Positions 11,740 to 24,540 of a stretch of 64,000 bases of DNA are shown in pieces. The stretch is from contig NC_052049.1 of the NCBI RefSeq assembly GCF_903992535.2, positions 149,876,260 through 149,940,259 of the forward strand, in the 5' to 3' direction. The translations under genes and the position numbers were made by a program. Within the stretch, counting starts at the first letter, position 1. Every line of letters begins with the position of its first letter. Origin of the DNA: Arvicola amphibius (lineage: Eukaryota > Chordata > Mammalia > Rodentia > Cricetidae). The notes under the pieces were generated by a model, which saw only the letters and a program-made list of their open reading frames with translations, did no database searches and was not told the DNA's origin.

Positions 11740-12540
11740 GGACTCAAAACCTTCTCAGGAACAAAACCATACCTGGTACTGGAAATCTAGCCAAATACCC
11801 ATGGCCAGTGAATTTTTGTCCTTTGGGGAAAACCTATAACCATCACCCTACCAAATCAACATACTATCTATGTTCTAAATGTTTGGCCTTGTTTACCCAC
11901 AGATAAGTGGAATCCTCAGTTATCAAGTAATCTTCTCTTTGCAAAAGATGAAGACCATCACAGAAAACCACAACCAATCAAAATTCAGAATTATACACTC
12001 TGTACCAAAGGATTCATCTAAACTACAACCTACGTCTCAGGAATCATTGCAGAAGTGAGAACAGAAAGTTGCTAAGAGCCAGTGTATCAGGTAGTTTGCT
12101 ATTAGACTGTGTCTCTTAATATTGTCAGGAGTTTCACCCATGAAGGCACTAGTATGACTGCCTAATCATCAACAGAATTAGGACAACAAAAATAGACAAG
12201 CTAACATATATGGGGGACAGGAAATCTCTGAGGGCTGAACAGTGCATTAAGAACTACAGGCAATTAAGGACTACTGAGAGCAAAAGAAATACCCCCAGAC
12301 AACACACATGCAAGTGACAATATATGGCTTAAGAATGTTGTATGATTTAAGAATATGTATGTATCCATGTAGACAAATATGTATTAAGAACAATTAATGA
12401 AAAATGAGAGCATTAATTTGAAAGAAAGCAAAGTAGGATATATGGGAGGGTTTTGAGGGAAGAATGGAAAGGGGAAATGATGTAATTTACATTATAATCT
12501 CAAAAAATTAAAGAAATAATAAAAAACAATTTTTCAAAAT
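11740..12540 (+). mobile_element. Older L1 3'UTR, sense
   Basis: Text typical of older rodent L1 3'UTRs: ACTGTGTCTCTTAATATTGT, CACCCATGAAGGCACTAGT, GGACTACTGAGAGC, then GGGAGGGTTTTGAGGGAAGA and the A-rich end ATAATCTCAAAAAATTAAAG. Confidence 0.75.
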
Positions 12541-13312
12541 TAATTATTCACTCAAATGCTAAGTCACAAAACAAAGTTTGTGCACACATGATTTTGTGTT
12601 TATTATTTGTTAGATTTAATTTCATACTTGATTTCATAAGGAAATAACATAGGCTTACACATTCATTAAATATCTATTTGAAAACATAGTTTATTGTTTA
12701 AACAGACAAGGGGAAATGGTGTAGGAGGTACTTCAGTCTTTGTGTTGCTTTCATTGGTTCATTAAGAAACTGTTTTGGGCCTATTGATAGGGCAGAACTT
12801 AAATAGGCAGGGTAGGGGGAATTAAATGGCATGCTGGGAGAAAGGAGACAGAGTTAAAGAGAGGAATGCCATGGAGCTGCCAGAGACAAACATGCCAAAT
12901 CTTTCCCGGTAAACCACTTCTACATGGCAATATACAGATTAATAGAAATGGGTTAAATCAAGATGTGAGAGTTAGCCAATAAGAGGTTAGAGCTAATGAG
13001 CCAAGCAGTGATTTAATTAATACAATTTCTGTATAGTTATTTCAGGACTAAGCTAGATGGGCAGCCAGGATGAACAAGAGGACCCTCTTCTTGCAACAAA
13101 TTTACATTATAATCCCCCCAAATTAAATAAATCATAAAAAACAAGTTTTCAAAATTAATTATTAACCCAGGTGCTAAGTCACAAAACAAAGTTTGATGTG
13201 TTACTTAACAATTGTACATACATGGTTTTGTGTGTTTATTGTTTGTTAAATTTAGTATTATACTTGAGCTCACAAGGAAATAACATAGGCTTACACATTC
13301 ATTTAAAAACAT
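12469..13312 (+). repeat. ~240-bp local tandem duplication, second copy split by an LTR
   Basis: Copy 1 (12469-12708) and copy 2 (12709-12719 plus 13099-13312) share AAGGGGAAATG, AATTTACATTATAATC, GCTAAGTCACAAAACAAAGT and GGAAATAACATAGGCTTACA in the same order. Copy 2 carries about 25 extra bases near 13197. The unit spans an L1 3' end plus non-L1 flank, so it is a genomic duplication and not two L1 insertions. Confidence 0.85.
12720..13098 (+). mobile_element. Solo LTR, ERVK-type (family A)
   Basis: 379-bp LTR with TG...CA ends, TGTAGGAGGTACTTCAGTC ... CTTCTTGCAACA. No clear 6-bp target duplication: left flank AAATGG, right flank AATTTA. It lies 11 bp into the second unit of a tandem duplication. 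Confidence 0.85.
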
Positions 13313-13449
13313 AAATTTAGCCGATATAAACTGAGTAATTCTATTGGTTTGAAGATTTGTCATTTTTGGAGGCTGATAACTTTTTGCAACCTTTCAATCC
13401 ACAGAATAAGGTAACTAAGACAGTTTGCATAGATAAACGTGAATTATCT

Positions 13450-13850
13450 CAAATGATTCCCAGAAAAGGGGGCAAGAAGAAAGATCTTAAGAGCCGGAGG
13501 TGGTGACTGACCACAAGGGCAGAGTGGCTTTGGATCACAGCCAGGCCATTGCTAAGTATGAACTAAGAACGGGTGTGACAGTACACACATGACCCTTGAA
13601 AGCTCAAGACAGACAGAACCCCATCACAGAGAAGGGAGGTAACAGGAGGCCCAGTCACTAGCTGGGCGCCACTAGCAATTGATTGCTGCTGGAAGAGGAA
13701 GAATCTGCTTTCTTTAAGAGTCCATGCTGAGTCAGCTAAGCCCAAGTGGAAGGGCACACATACAGGCATATATGGATCGAATAAATAGGACGTGATAGGT
13801 TAACAAAAAGAAGTTCAGAGCACAAAAGAAACCCAACTCCAAGGGACTAT
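13450..13850 (+). mobile_element. L1 3'UTR fragment, another subfamily
   Basis: TTAAGAGCCGGAGGTGGTGA, AAGCTCAAGACAGACAGAAC, AATTGATTGCTGCTGGAAGA: an older rodent L1 3'UTR. No tail recognised. 13851-14506 shows nothing further. Confidence 0.6.
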
Positions 13851-14504
13851 GCTTCAGGTAATAATTTGCCAATCTGTGAGTAATTCAGAGATTCAAAATA
13901 AGAAACACAGAGTGCTCTTGAGAAACACTCTTCCATCAGTTCAAATAATGTTGATATTTGAATAAAGTAATGAATTGTAGTGCATGGACATGGGTATGAA
14001 AATATGGATACAGTTACATATGAGACGGGTGGTAGGAAGAAAAACCTTCCCCAAAATTAGCTATCTTCCAAATTGAACTATGCTTCAAACTAGAACTTTG
14101 CTTTAGTACAATGTTTGGAATTCAATTGCTTTTGTCTTTTTCTTTGTTGCACTTACTGACATACAAGTATATATTTAAGCTCACAACTAGTTGACGAACT
14201 GATAAAGGGGATTGCTACCTTAGAATCAAAAAATTGAGTAGACTTCTGGGGAACTAGACTTGGCATTGAAACAAAATAAAACAACTCAGGAAAGGCTTCT
14301 CCTTAGATGTCTACTTAGTGTCACGTCTATTTCAATATCTTAGAAGCTTACCCCAAGTACTTTTTTGGTAATCAGATGCATACATTGAAGTTCTATAACT
14401 CCAGCATATGTCTGTTATGAAAGACAGGATAGTGTTGCCATCAGAAAAAAATCGTTTAGCTTAATTCAAAATTTTAATGTAGTTTTATGATTTTTTATAT
14501 TTCG

Positions 14505-14506
<2 letters not shown>

Positions 14507-14597
<91 letters not shown>
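14507..14597. repeat. Compound (CA)n(TA)n microsatellite
   Basis: About 24 CA followed by about 20 TA dinucleotides, directly at the 3' end of an antisense B2-type SINE; likely grown from its tail. Confidence 0.95.
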
Positions 14598-14600
<3 letters not shown>

Positions 14601-14756
14601 TTTGTAAGTGTATAAGGTCAGAAGAGGGCAATGTATCCCCTGGAGATGAAGTTACAGGCAGTTGTAGCTGCCCAACATGTGTGCAAGGAACTAAACTTAG
14701 GTTCTTTGAAAGTGCAGTAAGTGCTCTTAACTGCTTAAACATCTCTATAGACCAAT
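14598..14756 (-). mobile_element. B2/B3-type SINE
   Basis: Antisense: CAGAAGAGGGCAATGTATCC, CCTGGAGATGAAGTTACAGG, AGTGCTCTTAACTGCTTAAA and the head ACATCTCTATAGACC. Confidence 0.8.
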
Positions 14757-16139
14757 AATGTGTTATTTTTCTATTTCCAAGTGCCTCCCCTACATACTTT
14801 ACTTGATAGTAGTATACTCCATAAAAAGTGTTCAGTATTACTGATGATTGTTTAAGGCCTAGGCTAAATGAATCCTTTCTTACCTTGTCAGGAGCTGAAC
14901 TTGAAGTAACAACATGTACTAGTCTACAAAGAAAAGAAATCAAAAAACATTCGGGCACTTGCTATTCACATCATTTACTATTGAAAATGCCAGAATGTTA
15001 AATTGGCTTGGCATTTAAGAAATGGCTAGAGATGAATACTTTCTGAATTAGTTTTCCCTTTGTATTCTTGGCTTCTTTTTCTATATAATAGATACATTTT
15101 GGGTGAGACTTTTCAATTTTATTTTAAAATGTAGACAAATAGCTAACTAGAATTGACTCAAACAGAATTGTGCTCATTTGATCACATTCCAATTTTGAAG
15201 AGAGGATGCTGGGTAAAGAATGTAGATTTTCTACTAATTCTTTTGATGAGCTAGTAGAAATGTGTGCTAGGAATAAAAATTCATGAAATATGAAGAAAGT
15301 AGTATGTCTGTATAATGATTAACTTTATTAAAATATATAAAGTGTATACAAATGTCTGGCTATAAAATTTGTGTTCTTTATGGTTTTGAAAACTAGGAAT
15401 GAAGGCCTAGTGATAAAGTCATGGGTGCTTGGGACTGACAGACCTAAAGAATAAGTGTAGTTTTCCAAATCTTTGATATTTTAAGAATTTGGGGAAGTAT
15501 TGTTTCTTATTTGCTTTTACTCATTTGTAATGGAACTAAATAATAATGTACATACTATTTGATTTTAATTCCATCTAAATGGCTTCAAATTATTATATCT
15601 TTTAATTTTTTTAAAAAAAATGATTGCATCTCTAAATTCTGATCCCAACACATACTGACTTTATTAATATTTATTTATGCCATCAAGCAACTTCCATATT
15701 TTAATCTTTCACTAATGAAATTCTAGAATCCATTGTTTCTTATGTTTCAGCAGCATAAAAACTACATGGGTATACAGTCTTTTTAAATGTAGCATTTCAG
15801 GTCCAGCCTCTGAGTCTTTCATTGAGTGGGAAGTGGGAAGGGGTGTGGCTCTAATAAGCCCCCCTCTGTGTTCAGTGTATTTACAACATCACAGGACATT
15901 TTTGCTTTCATCATTGTACACATGAAGCACTGTGGAAACTGAGAGGAGAAACTGCAAGACCCAAGGTACGATGACCATTTTTTTAAAGCGACAATAAGTA
16001 TCCTGAAGGTAGTTGTATTTATTTTAAATTTAACCAAAATTAATTAAAGTTTAATCAAAGCTCTTGACAAGAATGAAGTAGATATTTGTCTAGTTTTGAG
16101 GTTTTCCAAAGAACCTCTTTTAATCTTTGTTATCACCAT
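14757..16139. other. Unrecognised sequence
   Basis: AT-rich; no gene or repeat family I can name. Confidence 0.5.
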
Positions 16140-16305
16140 GTTGGACATGCTCTTGTCATCATGCGTATATGGAGGTCAGAGAATAGCTTTCAGGAAGTCA
16201 GTTCTGTCCTTACACTGTAGGTTCTATGACTTTAACTCAGGTCTGTAGACTTGTGTAGCAAAGGCTTTTGACCTACTGAGCTGTCTTGCAGGCCCTCGCC
16301 TTTCA
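16140..16305 (-). mobile_element. B3-like SINE
   Basis: Antisense: GTATATGGAGGTCAGAGAAT, AGTTCTGTCCTTACACTGTA, GACCTACTGAGCTGTCTTGC. Confidence 0.75.
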
Positions 16306-18888
16306 CCATTAGATGGAAACCTATGTATTTCTTTATTCTTTACTCTTTTTTCAGTCTATTATACTGATATGGCACTTAATTTCTAAATCTCCATTCAACA
16401 TAACAAATATTTGCTCTTCACAAAGAGCAATGTAGAACCCTAAAACATACACAAATTCTGTCTTCTTTTTTACCTTTACAGAAACATTTTTCTTTGACTC
16501 TATTTTGTTTTAATTTATAGCTCAAAACAAATGAGGGAATTATATCTCATCAAACTGGATATTAAAAATAAATGACTTATCATTTTTCATATTCAATAAT
16601 TTTATATTTTGAATTGACTCAATAAATTAATTAGCTATTTAGGCTATATAAAGCCTTAATGTGTTGCATTATGAATTTTTAATATAGCAATTTTTCTGTT
16701 CAATTATACTATGCTTCTGGCAATAATTTTTGGAGGTGTGGGGAGTATTTATATCTACTTTCTTTTCTGTCATCTTGTTCTAATTTTAAAAATAATACCA
16801 GAAATCATAAAGTCTAATATAAGGTTTTTTTTTCATGGAAATAACAAATAATTCTACAGGATGCCTTCATAAGGAATGCATGGATAAATAATCACACCTA
16901 ATCTACAAATAGGACCGATTCTACCTACTTCCTCTCTAGTGACTGTATACTCTCCTGGATGCCTGTTTACGTGCTACTGACAGATTTACTGAACAAGGAC
17001 CACGGTCCCTTTGCTGAGAGTTCTAAGTAGCAAGAAGACAGCAGGTCTGGCTGACCTTTGTGGAACAACGAATATCTTTTCCATGTACAAATTCTTTGTT
17101 ATAAGCACTACCGGAATATCCTCATTTGATGTTGATATTAATCCTATTGTATCTTTCATCTTCTATCTAGAAACCCTAAGACATAGGAAACACTCATTTA
17201 CTTTCCCAAGAAGACTTTGTCAGGAAGGAGCAAAGCCAGTATTTGAAGGGAATTCTCTGGATTCTAGAATATGCAGTTTTAAACACAATGCTGAAGTGAC
17301 TGTTCAGTCTAGGCTGCAGGACCTTCCTATATCTTAAATAATGAATGTGCAGAAATGAATAGTTAATCAGGTACAATACATGTATGCCTGAAGCTTAAGG
17401 GAACACTGAATTTCAGAAGCATTTTTCCTTCCCATAAAGCATTTGTCTTATCACGCACATTTAAAGGCATCTGGACAAGAATTAATATAATCAACAAATG
17501 TCCAAAGTGTCCTCAACACTGTTAATTTTCTCCCAACCTTTTCAATCTCCACCTCTATTTCTTATAACTCACCACCAGAAAAATATAGTGCTTCTCTTAA
17601 CCTTATTTGAGGAATAGATTTACATATTCTAAATATCTGAAATAGCTATGTTATAAAAGGAAAAAAATCAACTTCGAGCCATATATTCCAATATTAATAT
17701 TTCCACAGTTTTGATTAGGAAAGTAGTTTTCCAAATATCCTTAGCCATTTTTTTCAAAGGCTCCTGCATAAATATTTCAATTTACAATTTTCTGCTATTT
17801 CTCTCCTTTGCAGAGTTGCTGAAATAAAATTGCATGAGAAGGAACACAGTCCGGGCTGATACCCATGTCACTCAGAATTTTGAAGATCATTATGGATCTG
17901 AGAGGCTTTATTTACTAAAACAAGGAGCCGTTGCAGTTCTGCAAAGTTGTAGAAAGAAGAGTTTGTAAATGAAGCTTTCGTGCATCAAGTATGTTTTCAT
18001 ACCGTTGCTGCATCTGTTCCATTAATATGCTCTATCAAACTACAAAACAAACAAAAGAAAGGGATTCAGCAGAGGACAGATTTGACAGCAAAAGCAAGAA
18101 AAAGATGAAGACAATATGTATCTGATGAGTTTCCCATCAGGATGAACACTCACCTCCAGCTGTGATTTTAAAATTTGTTTATCTGGAAGAAGCATCAGTG
18201 TAAAAAAGCAGTCTTCAAGAGAGTAGCATTTCTAAAAGCTGATCAAATGGCGAAATCATGAAGGACAAAGAGCTTTAGTTATCTGAAGATACAGTACCAG
18301 ACATCCCATTTTAGCTTTTGAAATGAATTATTATTCATGAAAAAAGCAACTGATTTTATTGGACTAAAGAGAATAACTTGAAAGGATAGATAAGAACTGG
18401 AATTTAAAAAAAACTCATAATGTCTAATGAATATACACGGGTCCAAAGATCACACCACAGTAAATAATTAGGGATAATAGTTACATCAGGGAGTTGAGCT
18501 GTAGGTAAGTAAATTAAGACTCAGACATGATTCTATAGGTTAAGAAGATGAGGGCTAAGACATGATCCTTCCACAGCATGTCTCAAACTATTTCCCTCTC
18601 AAAGAAGAGAAATTTGAAATCACTAGAGGTACATTTTTAAGCATACATTCAAGAGCACTAGGTCTTATGAGGGTTGGGAGCAGAACTGGGCATGTTATTT
18701 TTCGAAGTACTGCTCATTTTCAGTTTTAACATTTCCTCTTTCCCAAGTCACTCCTCTCCACAAGTCTGGTATTGACTTCTTTGTTAGCCATGGCACCCAA
18801 TGTTGACCATTGTTAAAGCACAAGCAGCATTGTAATGTTAACTTGCCTGTATTCTTCACTCAGCTTTAAACTCTAAACTCCTTAGTGG
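16306..18888. other. Unrecognised sequence, possibly single-copy
   Basis: About 2.6 kb with no repeat I recognise. Small ORFs around 17011-17376 lack coding character or splice context. Confidence 0.5.
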
Positions 18889-19264
18889 AAATTCCTTCCT
18901 TCCTTCCTTCCTTCCTTCCTTCCTTCCTTCCTTCCTTCCTTCCTTCCTTCCTTCCTTCTTTTCCTCATTCCCTTCTTCCTTTTCCTTCCTTCCTTCTTTC
19001 CTTTGTTCCTTTCTTCCCTCCCTTCTTCCTTTTCCTTTCTTCCTTCCTTCCCTCCTTCCTTTTCCATCTTTCTTTCAATCCTTCCTTCCTATCTTTCTTC
19101 ACTCCTTCCTTCCTCTATCCCTCCCTCCTTTTCATTCATTCTTTCACTCCTTCCTTCCTTCATTGCTCTTCTTTTCTTCCTTCTTTCCTTCCTTCCTTCT
19201 CTCCTTTTCCTTTCTTCCTTCACTTTTTCCTTCCCTGCTCCTTCCTCTCCTTCTTCTTCTTTTT
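18889..19264. repeat. (TTCC)n tract and long polypyrimidine run
   Basis: About 16 pure TTCC units (18892-18957) pass into ~300 bases of almost pure C/T. The long ORFs on both strands are artefacts of period-4 repetition. Confidence 0.95.
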
Positions 19265-19315
19265 TAAAGACTTCTTAATTGTAGTTCAGATGTCCAATCA
19301 TCATCCCATTATGAG

Positions 19316-19660
19316 CCACTGTTTTAGTTATTTGTGTGACTGCTGTGACAAAATTACCTAAAAAGCAAGGTTAGGATGAATGGGTTTAGTTTGGCTCATA
19401 GTTTGAGAGTACAGTGTCCTGGAAGGGAGGTCATGGAAGCAGAAGCAGAAGGTAGTTGGTCACATTGTGGGCATTATGACAAAGCAGATAATGAGGAATG
19501 CTACCGCCCAACTTATTTTGTTATTTTTATTCAGTCTGGGACCTCAGTCCATAAACTGATGCTGCCTCCAGCTAAGGCAGCTCTTTCCATCTCAATTAAT
19601 ACAATGTAGGTAGCTCCTCAATGACCACACACAGAAGCTTACCTCCTAGATAGCTGATAA
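19316..19660 (-). mobile_element. Rodent LTR-type repeat, MaLR-like
   Basis: GTTTTAGTTATTTGTGTGAC, GACTGCTGTGACAAAATTAC, GGTTTAGTTTGGCTCATAGT, CAGTCTGGGACCTCAGTCCA: a common rodent dispersed repeat. Family name and orientation are uncertain. 19661-20051 shows nothing further. Confidence 0.5.
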
Positions 19661-20051
19661 TCAATAGTAACAAATTACAGCCATGAAGAAACTCATACAG
19701 TTTTTTCCATACACCCTTCATGTATAACTTTTACATTGCAATATCAACAGCAATTAAGGTGGCCCGGGTTTTGCAGATGCTGTATCAATATAGGGAAAAA
19801 TTAATAGCAAGCTGAATAGGTTTAACTCCCCAAACATACAATAAACATCACACAGTTATTAATTTTTTCCTTATATGTACATATATGTCACCGAGAAAAA
19901 ACAGTGCTTAATGTGGAGGTCTTAGAGGAAGAACAATTTGCTTCAGAAATTTGACCCTTCCCCCACCCTAGCCAGAGCCAAAAGCACAGTGTAAGTTTTC
20001 TTTTGATTCTGCTTAAGCCTTTGTCCAGTACAGTCTCTCATACTATAAATA

Positions 20052-20052
20052 C

Positions 20053-20123
<71 letters not shown>

Positions 20124-20129
20124 AACAGA
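20052..20129. repeat. (GATA)n/(GACA)n microsatellite
   Basis: About 14 GATA units followed by about 5 GACA units. Confidence 0.95.
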
Positions 20130-21453
20130 TGCTATTTGGTGAATGATGAAACAATAATTATAATACAAGGTTTGAAAGAAGTTGAAATTAGTGATGAGGT
20201 TGGAGTTGTGATAAAAATTTCAGAGCAGAGTGAAATTCCATGGACATCTTGCCCAAATCTTTTGTTTTATGGAAAAGTGATGCTTCACAGAGTTACAATG
20301 CAACTGAGAACAGAATCTAGATTAAATCCGAGGCACTCAGAAACCAAATCCACTCTCTTTCCCAGGATACCATAGCTTCTTTTGGTAGAAGCAGAAATGG
20401 CATGTTTCCAGCTTTCTGATAGCAATGAGACCAACAGATGTTTATTGCGTTATGTAATGTAAATGCAAAAGAAATGCCTGTTAACATTTGTGATGCAAAT
20501 TTCCTCCACCATTATAAGGCAGTATCACTGTGATCAAATGAACAACTCTACATAATGTCATTTGAAAGAATGCACACAAATGAATATTGGCTGCTGAGAA
20601 TGCAGAAGAAAATGGTTTGAGAGGGCAGTTAGTTTTCATTTTGCCATGCTATAACATTGTTTTTCACCCATCCCTGGAGATGGCTCAAAAGAATGTAGAG
20701 CCTGACGATACACTGATTATCTTAACCAAGGAGAGACAGGAGAAAATGTGATTGTAATAAAAAAATCAATATAAAGATGTGTTCAAATTAACATTAGATC
20801 TTCATTAGATCAAAGTCACAGAATATCAATGTGAGAGATGGGAGTAGGGTTTTCTTCAGTTGGAGCAAACCGAGTCCAGAGATTCCTCAGGGAAAGTTGT
20901 TTCTGAAGTGGGTTGGAACATTTACTTTGCTACTTTAAATATTCAGGTAACTTCTGTGATATAATAATAGAGGGAAAGCAGAGTAATATCTTTGTTTTTC
21001 TTTTACTACTTTGTGGTGTTGGAGATTGAACTTCAGTATTCATGTCAGATAGGATAAGGAAGGCATGTTTAATTCATACAGCTGCAATGCTTAGTTGAGC
21101 TGCAGAGTCCTTTGCAAAGTGTGCACTATCGATGAACAATGGATATCATTTGTTGTCGTCTTCACATACCGGGTGTGCCACTTAACACTTTGGCTAGGGT
21201 ACTTTTTATATTAGTTTTTTAACTATCTTGTAAAATAATGTATTCCAATGTGGTATTTTCATATATGCTGAGATCTTTTGGGTGTTCCTCTTCCATTCGT
21301 CTCTGTTCCTTTGCTCCGTCTTGCTGATTCTCTCCCTTATGCCCACCACCATACTTTGCCTTTTGTCTTCATGCCATATGAATTCTACTACTCTCATTCT
21401 TAAGATTACTTCTTCCCTGGGACTCATCAGCCTGTTCTTTCTCATCCAATGCA
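20130..21453. other. Unrecognised sequence
   Basis: No gene or repeat family recognised. The small ORF at 20136-20375 has no supporting signal. Confidence 0.45.
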
Positions 21454-21740
21454 GAGTAGTCAGCCTGGAAATTGTATACACATGAATAACAAAGTCAGAC
21501 TCAGTAGGATGTATTATATATTTGCACAATGCACACAGTTTTAATTTATATACAAATTTATATATCATGTTACATATTATATATATTAAATGTACATGTA
21601 ACAATAATCAATAAAAAGAGGCTATCAGTTTGAGATGAGGGGAAAGCATGGGAGGGTTTGGAGGAAGGATACCTTGGAAGGACTGAAGGGGGAGAGGAAG
21701 GGGAACAGTTACATAACTTTGTTTCAAATAAAATAATACT
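21454..21740 (+). mobile_element. L1 3' end, older subfamily, sense
   Basis: Diverged L1 3' terminus: GAGTAGTCAGCCTGGAAATT, AGGATGTATTATATATTTG, ATGTAACAATAATCAATAAA, GGGAGGGTTTGGAGGAAGG, ending in an A-rich tail. Confidence 0.65.
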
Positions 21741-21793
21741 TCTTACTATCTCATGATCCTCCTTCATGTTCACAATTTACCCACACCCCCCAT

Positions 21794-21800
21794 ACACACA

Positions 21801-21868
<68 letters not shown>
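21794..21868. repeat. (CA)n(GA)n microsatellite
   Basis: About 12 CA followed by about 25 GA units. Confidence 0.95.
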
Positions 21869-21870
<2 letters not shown>

Positions 21871-21999
21871 CAGTTCATCCCAAAGAAACAAAACAAAAAA
21901 TTTCAAATTGAAGTATTTTAACAGCTTAGTTAAAGTTCCTATGCAAGGAAACACTTAATAAGATATTAAAGGACTGGAATCAGCACAAGGTACCCAAAG

Positions 22000-22460
22000 A
22001 TCAAGTTCTCAGCTCAAAGGATATTTGTTTTGAGGAAAAAGGGCAGGTAATAAGAGACAAAGACAAGAAGAGATAGAGGATGTCAGGCAAGAGAAAAGGA
22101 ATAACGGAGAGGGGTGAGGGATATTCATCGCATGGGGACAAAGGACTGCCTCTGGATAGACAGAAGACCAATGTGACCCATAGGCAAATGGCAGTTTATA
22201 AAGGGAAAGGGGTACCCCTCCCTGTGTTAGGATAGAGTGTTTAATTTTAATTGGGTATGTTAATTAGGTCAGCCAAATGGGGGCTTTTGTTTGCTGGACT
22301 TCAAAACTGTGATAGCTGGACCTTAGTAGTCAGCCTCAGGAGGAAAAAGTTGCCAAATAAGCAAATAGCCTTTGGGGCTAGCTTTAGGGATGCAGCCTAG
22401 TGGCTGAGCAAGGTGGAGAAAATGGGGGGAAAGAGTAAAATTAAAATCTGTTGAAGACAG
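22000..22460. mobile_element. Possible ERV/LTR-derived repeat
   Basis: Phrases such as GACTGCCTCTGGATAGACAG, GACCCATAGGCAAATGGCAG and GTTAATTAGGTCAGCCAAAT recall a dispersed rodent LTR-type repeat. No ends or target duplication found. 22461-23023 shows nothing else. Confidence 0.3.
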
Positions 22461-23023
22461 AGACATGTTTGCCATATGCAGGCTTGCTAGAGCTCTTCCA
22501 TAAGAAGCAAAAAAATGTTTGAAACTTATTTACAATATCAAAACTGTTTTTTCTTACTTTTCTTCTTTCTGACTGTATTTTTATATATGGATGCATTATA
22601 TTTAAAAATGCATATTATTATTTTTCCATATTTCTATATCTATCTATGCATAAAATTTTTGTCAGTTAGCCAAATTTGTTTCTGAATAAAAATTTGTTTT
22701 TACATAATTTTGCAATAGCTCTGTACATTTTGTGTTTTGATTACACAATAGAGTATGATGTATATCTTGGGTACTGTGCGCTTTCTTTTATGTTCTGTAT
22801 TTTTAATAGCAAATTTTATTTGGAAAAGATTATGCAAAAAGGTCACATTTTCCTATGTGATATTTAAGGTGCAATGCATGGGAAATAGTTGGGAAAGTCC
22901 TACTATGAAAATGTGTTCCTGTGGTAGACTATATTTACTCATTAATTCCTGCTACCTAAAGTAAGTGGAAATGAATATTTTTCTAATAGAAAGTTGTTCT
23001 CCATGTACATTCACTATATCAAA

Positions 23024-23495
23024 AGGAGCACCGGACTGAGCTCCCAAGGTCCCGATGAGGAGCAAAAGGAGGGAGATCATGAGCAAGGAAGTCAGGACCG
23101 TGAGGAGTGCGTTTACCCATTGAGACGGTGGGACAGATCTAATAGGAGACCACCAAGTCCAGTTGGAATGGGACTGATGGAACAGGGGACCAAACCGGAC
23201 TCTCTGAATGTGGCTGACGGTGGAGGAGGACTGAGAAACCAAGGACAACGGCAATGAACATGACCTCTACAGCATGGACGGGCTCACTGTGAGCCTTGTC
23301 AGTTTGGTTGCTCACCTTCCTGGACATAGGGGGAGCTGGGAGGACCTTGGACTTAACATAGTGAAGGGAACCCTGATGGCTCTTTGTCTTGGAGAGGGGT
23401 GGAGAGGGGGTATGGGTGGAAGGGAGGGGAGGGAAGGGGGAGGAGGAGGGAAGGAGATGGAAATCTTTAATAAAAAAATGAGGAAAAAAAAGATA
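23024..23495 (+). mobile_element. L1 3'UTR, 5'-truncated, young
   Basis: Starts within the 3'UTR at GGAGCACCGGACTGAGCTCC, then the polypurine tract (~23395-23460) and A-tail. Near-identical over ~270 bases to the first 3'UTR unit at 32165-32440. Confidence 0.9.
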
Positions 23496-24079
23496 GATGT
23501 AAAATAATCTATTCATCTTTGTTTTTAGAGTTGTAAAAAGTCAACATTGATGGGAGATAAAAACCTCTAGCAAAATAATTGCTAACAGTTATTTAACAAT
23601 GTATGACTCACACAGTAAGATGCCATGTTAAAATGGTATTATTTAATATGAGTGTGATTATCACTATCTCCTTGTCATAGATAGAAAATCAAAATCATAA
23701 AATACAATCTATTTTCCCAAACTCATTGTCATTTGTTCATGAGAGTCAAGAGTAGCAGTCAGAGCCTATGCTTATATTTATTATTCTGTGTATACCTATT
23801 TATGTAAAAAATAAGACAGATCCATTTTAACTAAGGTAAAATAAAATGTTGGGTCTTCCCCATCTCAGAAGTCTTAACAGCAGTCGACTACTTAAGCAAT
23901 TTGCATAACTTCATGTTGTGCACCAGTTGCCTCTAATATTCAAACCTCTCAGTTTGAAGGAAGCTCTTTAAGACACAAGAAGTAACAGGAAAAGGTGAGA
24001 CAGAATATTTTAAAACTGGATGTTTTAAAGTATGTATGGAAATCAGCAAGATGCTCTACAATTGGGAGACACATTCCAT
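23496..24079. other. Unrecognised sequence
   Basis: AT-rich, no feature recognised. Confidence 0.45.
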
Positions 24080-24540
24080 TTTTCAGGGAAGCTCCTTAAA
24101 CTTAGGACGTAAACAACTCAAAACAGCTTCAAGAAGTCCCCCAAACTGACTAGATTCACCGGAGTTCTCCTTTCCCAAACATTTATATAACAGCAAGGAC
24201 TACTGAAAGCATACCTCAGAGCTGCTGAATTGACTAAGGAAAACAGAATTAACCAAGCTGCCTAAGTAAGGATCAGACCAGCTGAGCCACCTGGAAAGGA
24301 TGCTCTCCAACCTGTTGAGCTGCTTAAAGTTGTTCAGTGTGCAACTTTCCAGCCTTCATGATTTGACATTTATGCTGTGGTGGATTTTGGTTATTCAGCT
24401 GTCTTTGAGTCTTTTCTGTCCTGGTAAGTAACTCTAATAAAACTTATGGGTTCCAACAAGTTGAATTTTGGTAGTATCTCTTTTTGGTTTCATATATTCC
24501 CTGCTGGTATGAGTAGATATTTGTCACATCTCCTAAGGTA
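24080..24540 (+). mobile_element. Putative LTR with TATA box and poly(A) signal
   Basis: CAAACATTTATATAACAGC (TATA-like, ~24178) and AATAAAACTTATGGGTTCC (poly(A) signal, ~24437) about 255 bases apart, with GCTGAGCCACCTGGAAAGGA between, as in rodent class II LTRs. Termini not located. 24541-25345 shows nothing recognised. Confidence 0.4.

Noticed and set aside
18882..19361. 158-codon and shorter ORFs rich in Ser, Phe, Leu, Pro or in Lys, Glu, Gly
   Set aside because: Produced by the TTCC/GGAA tract.
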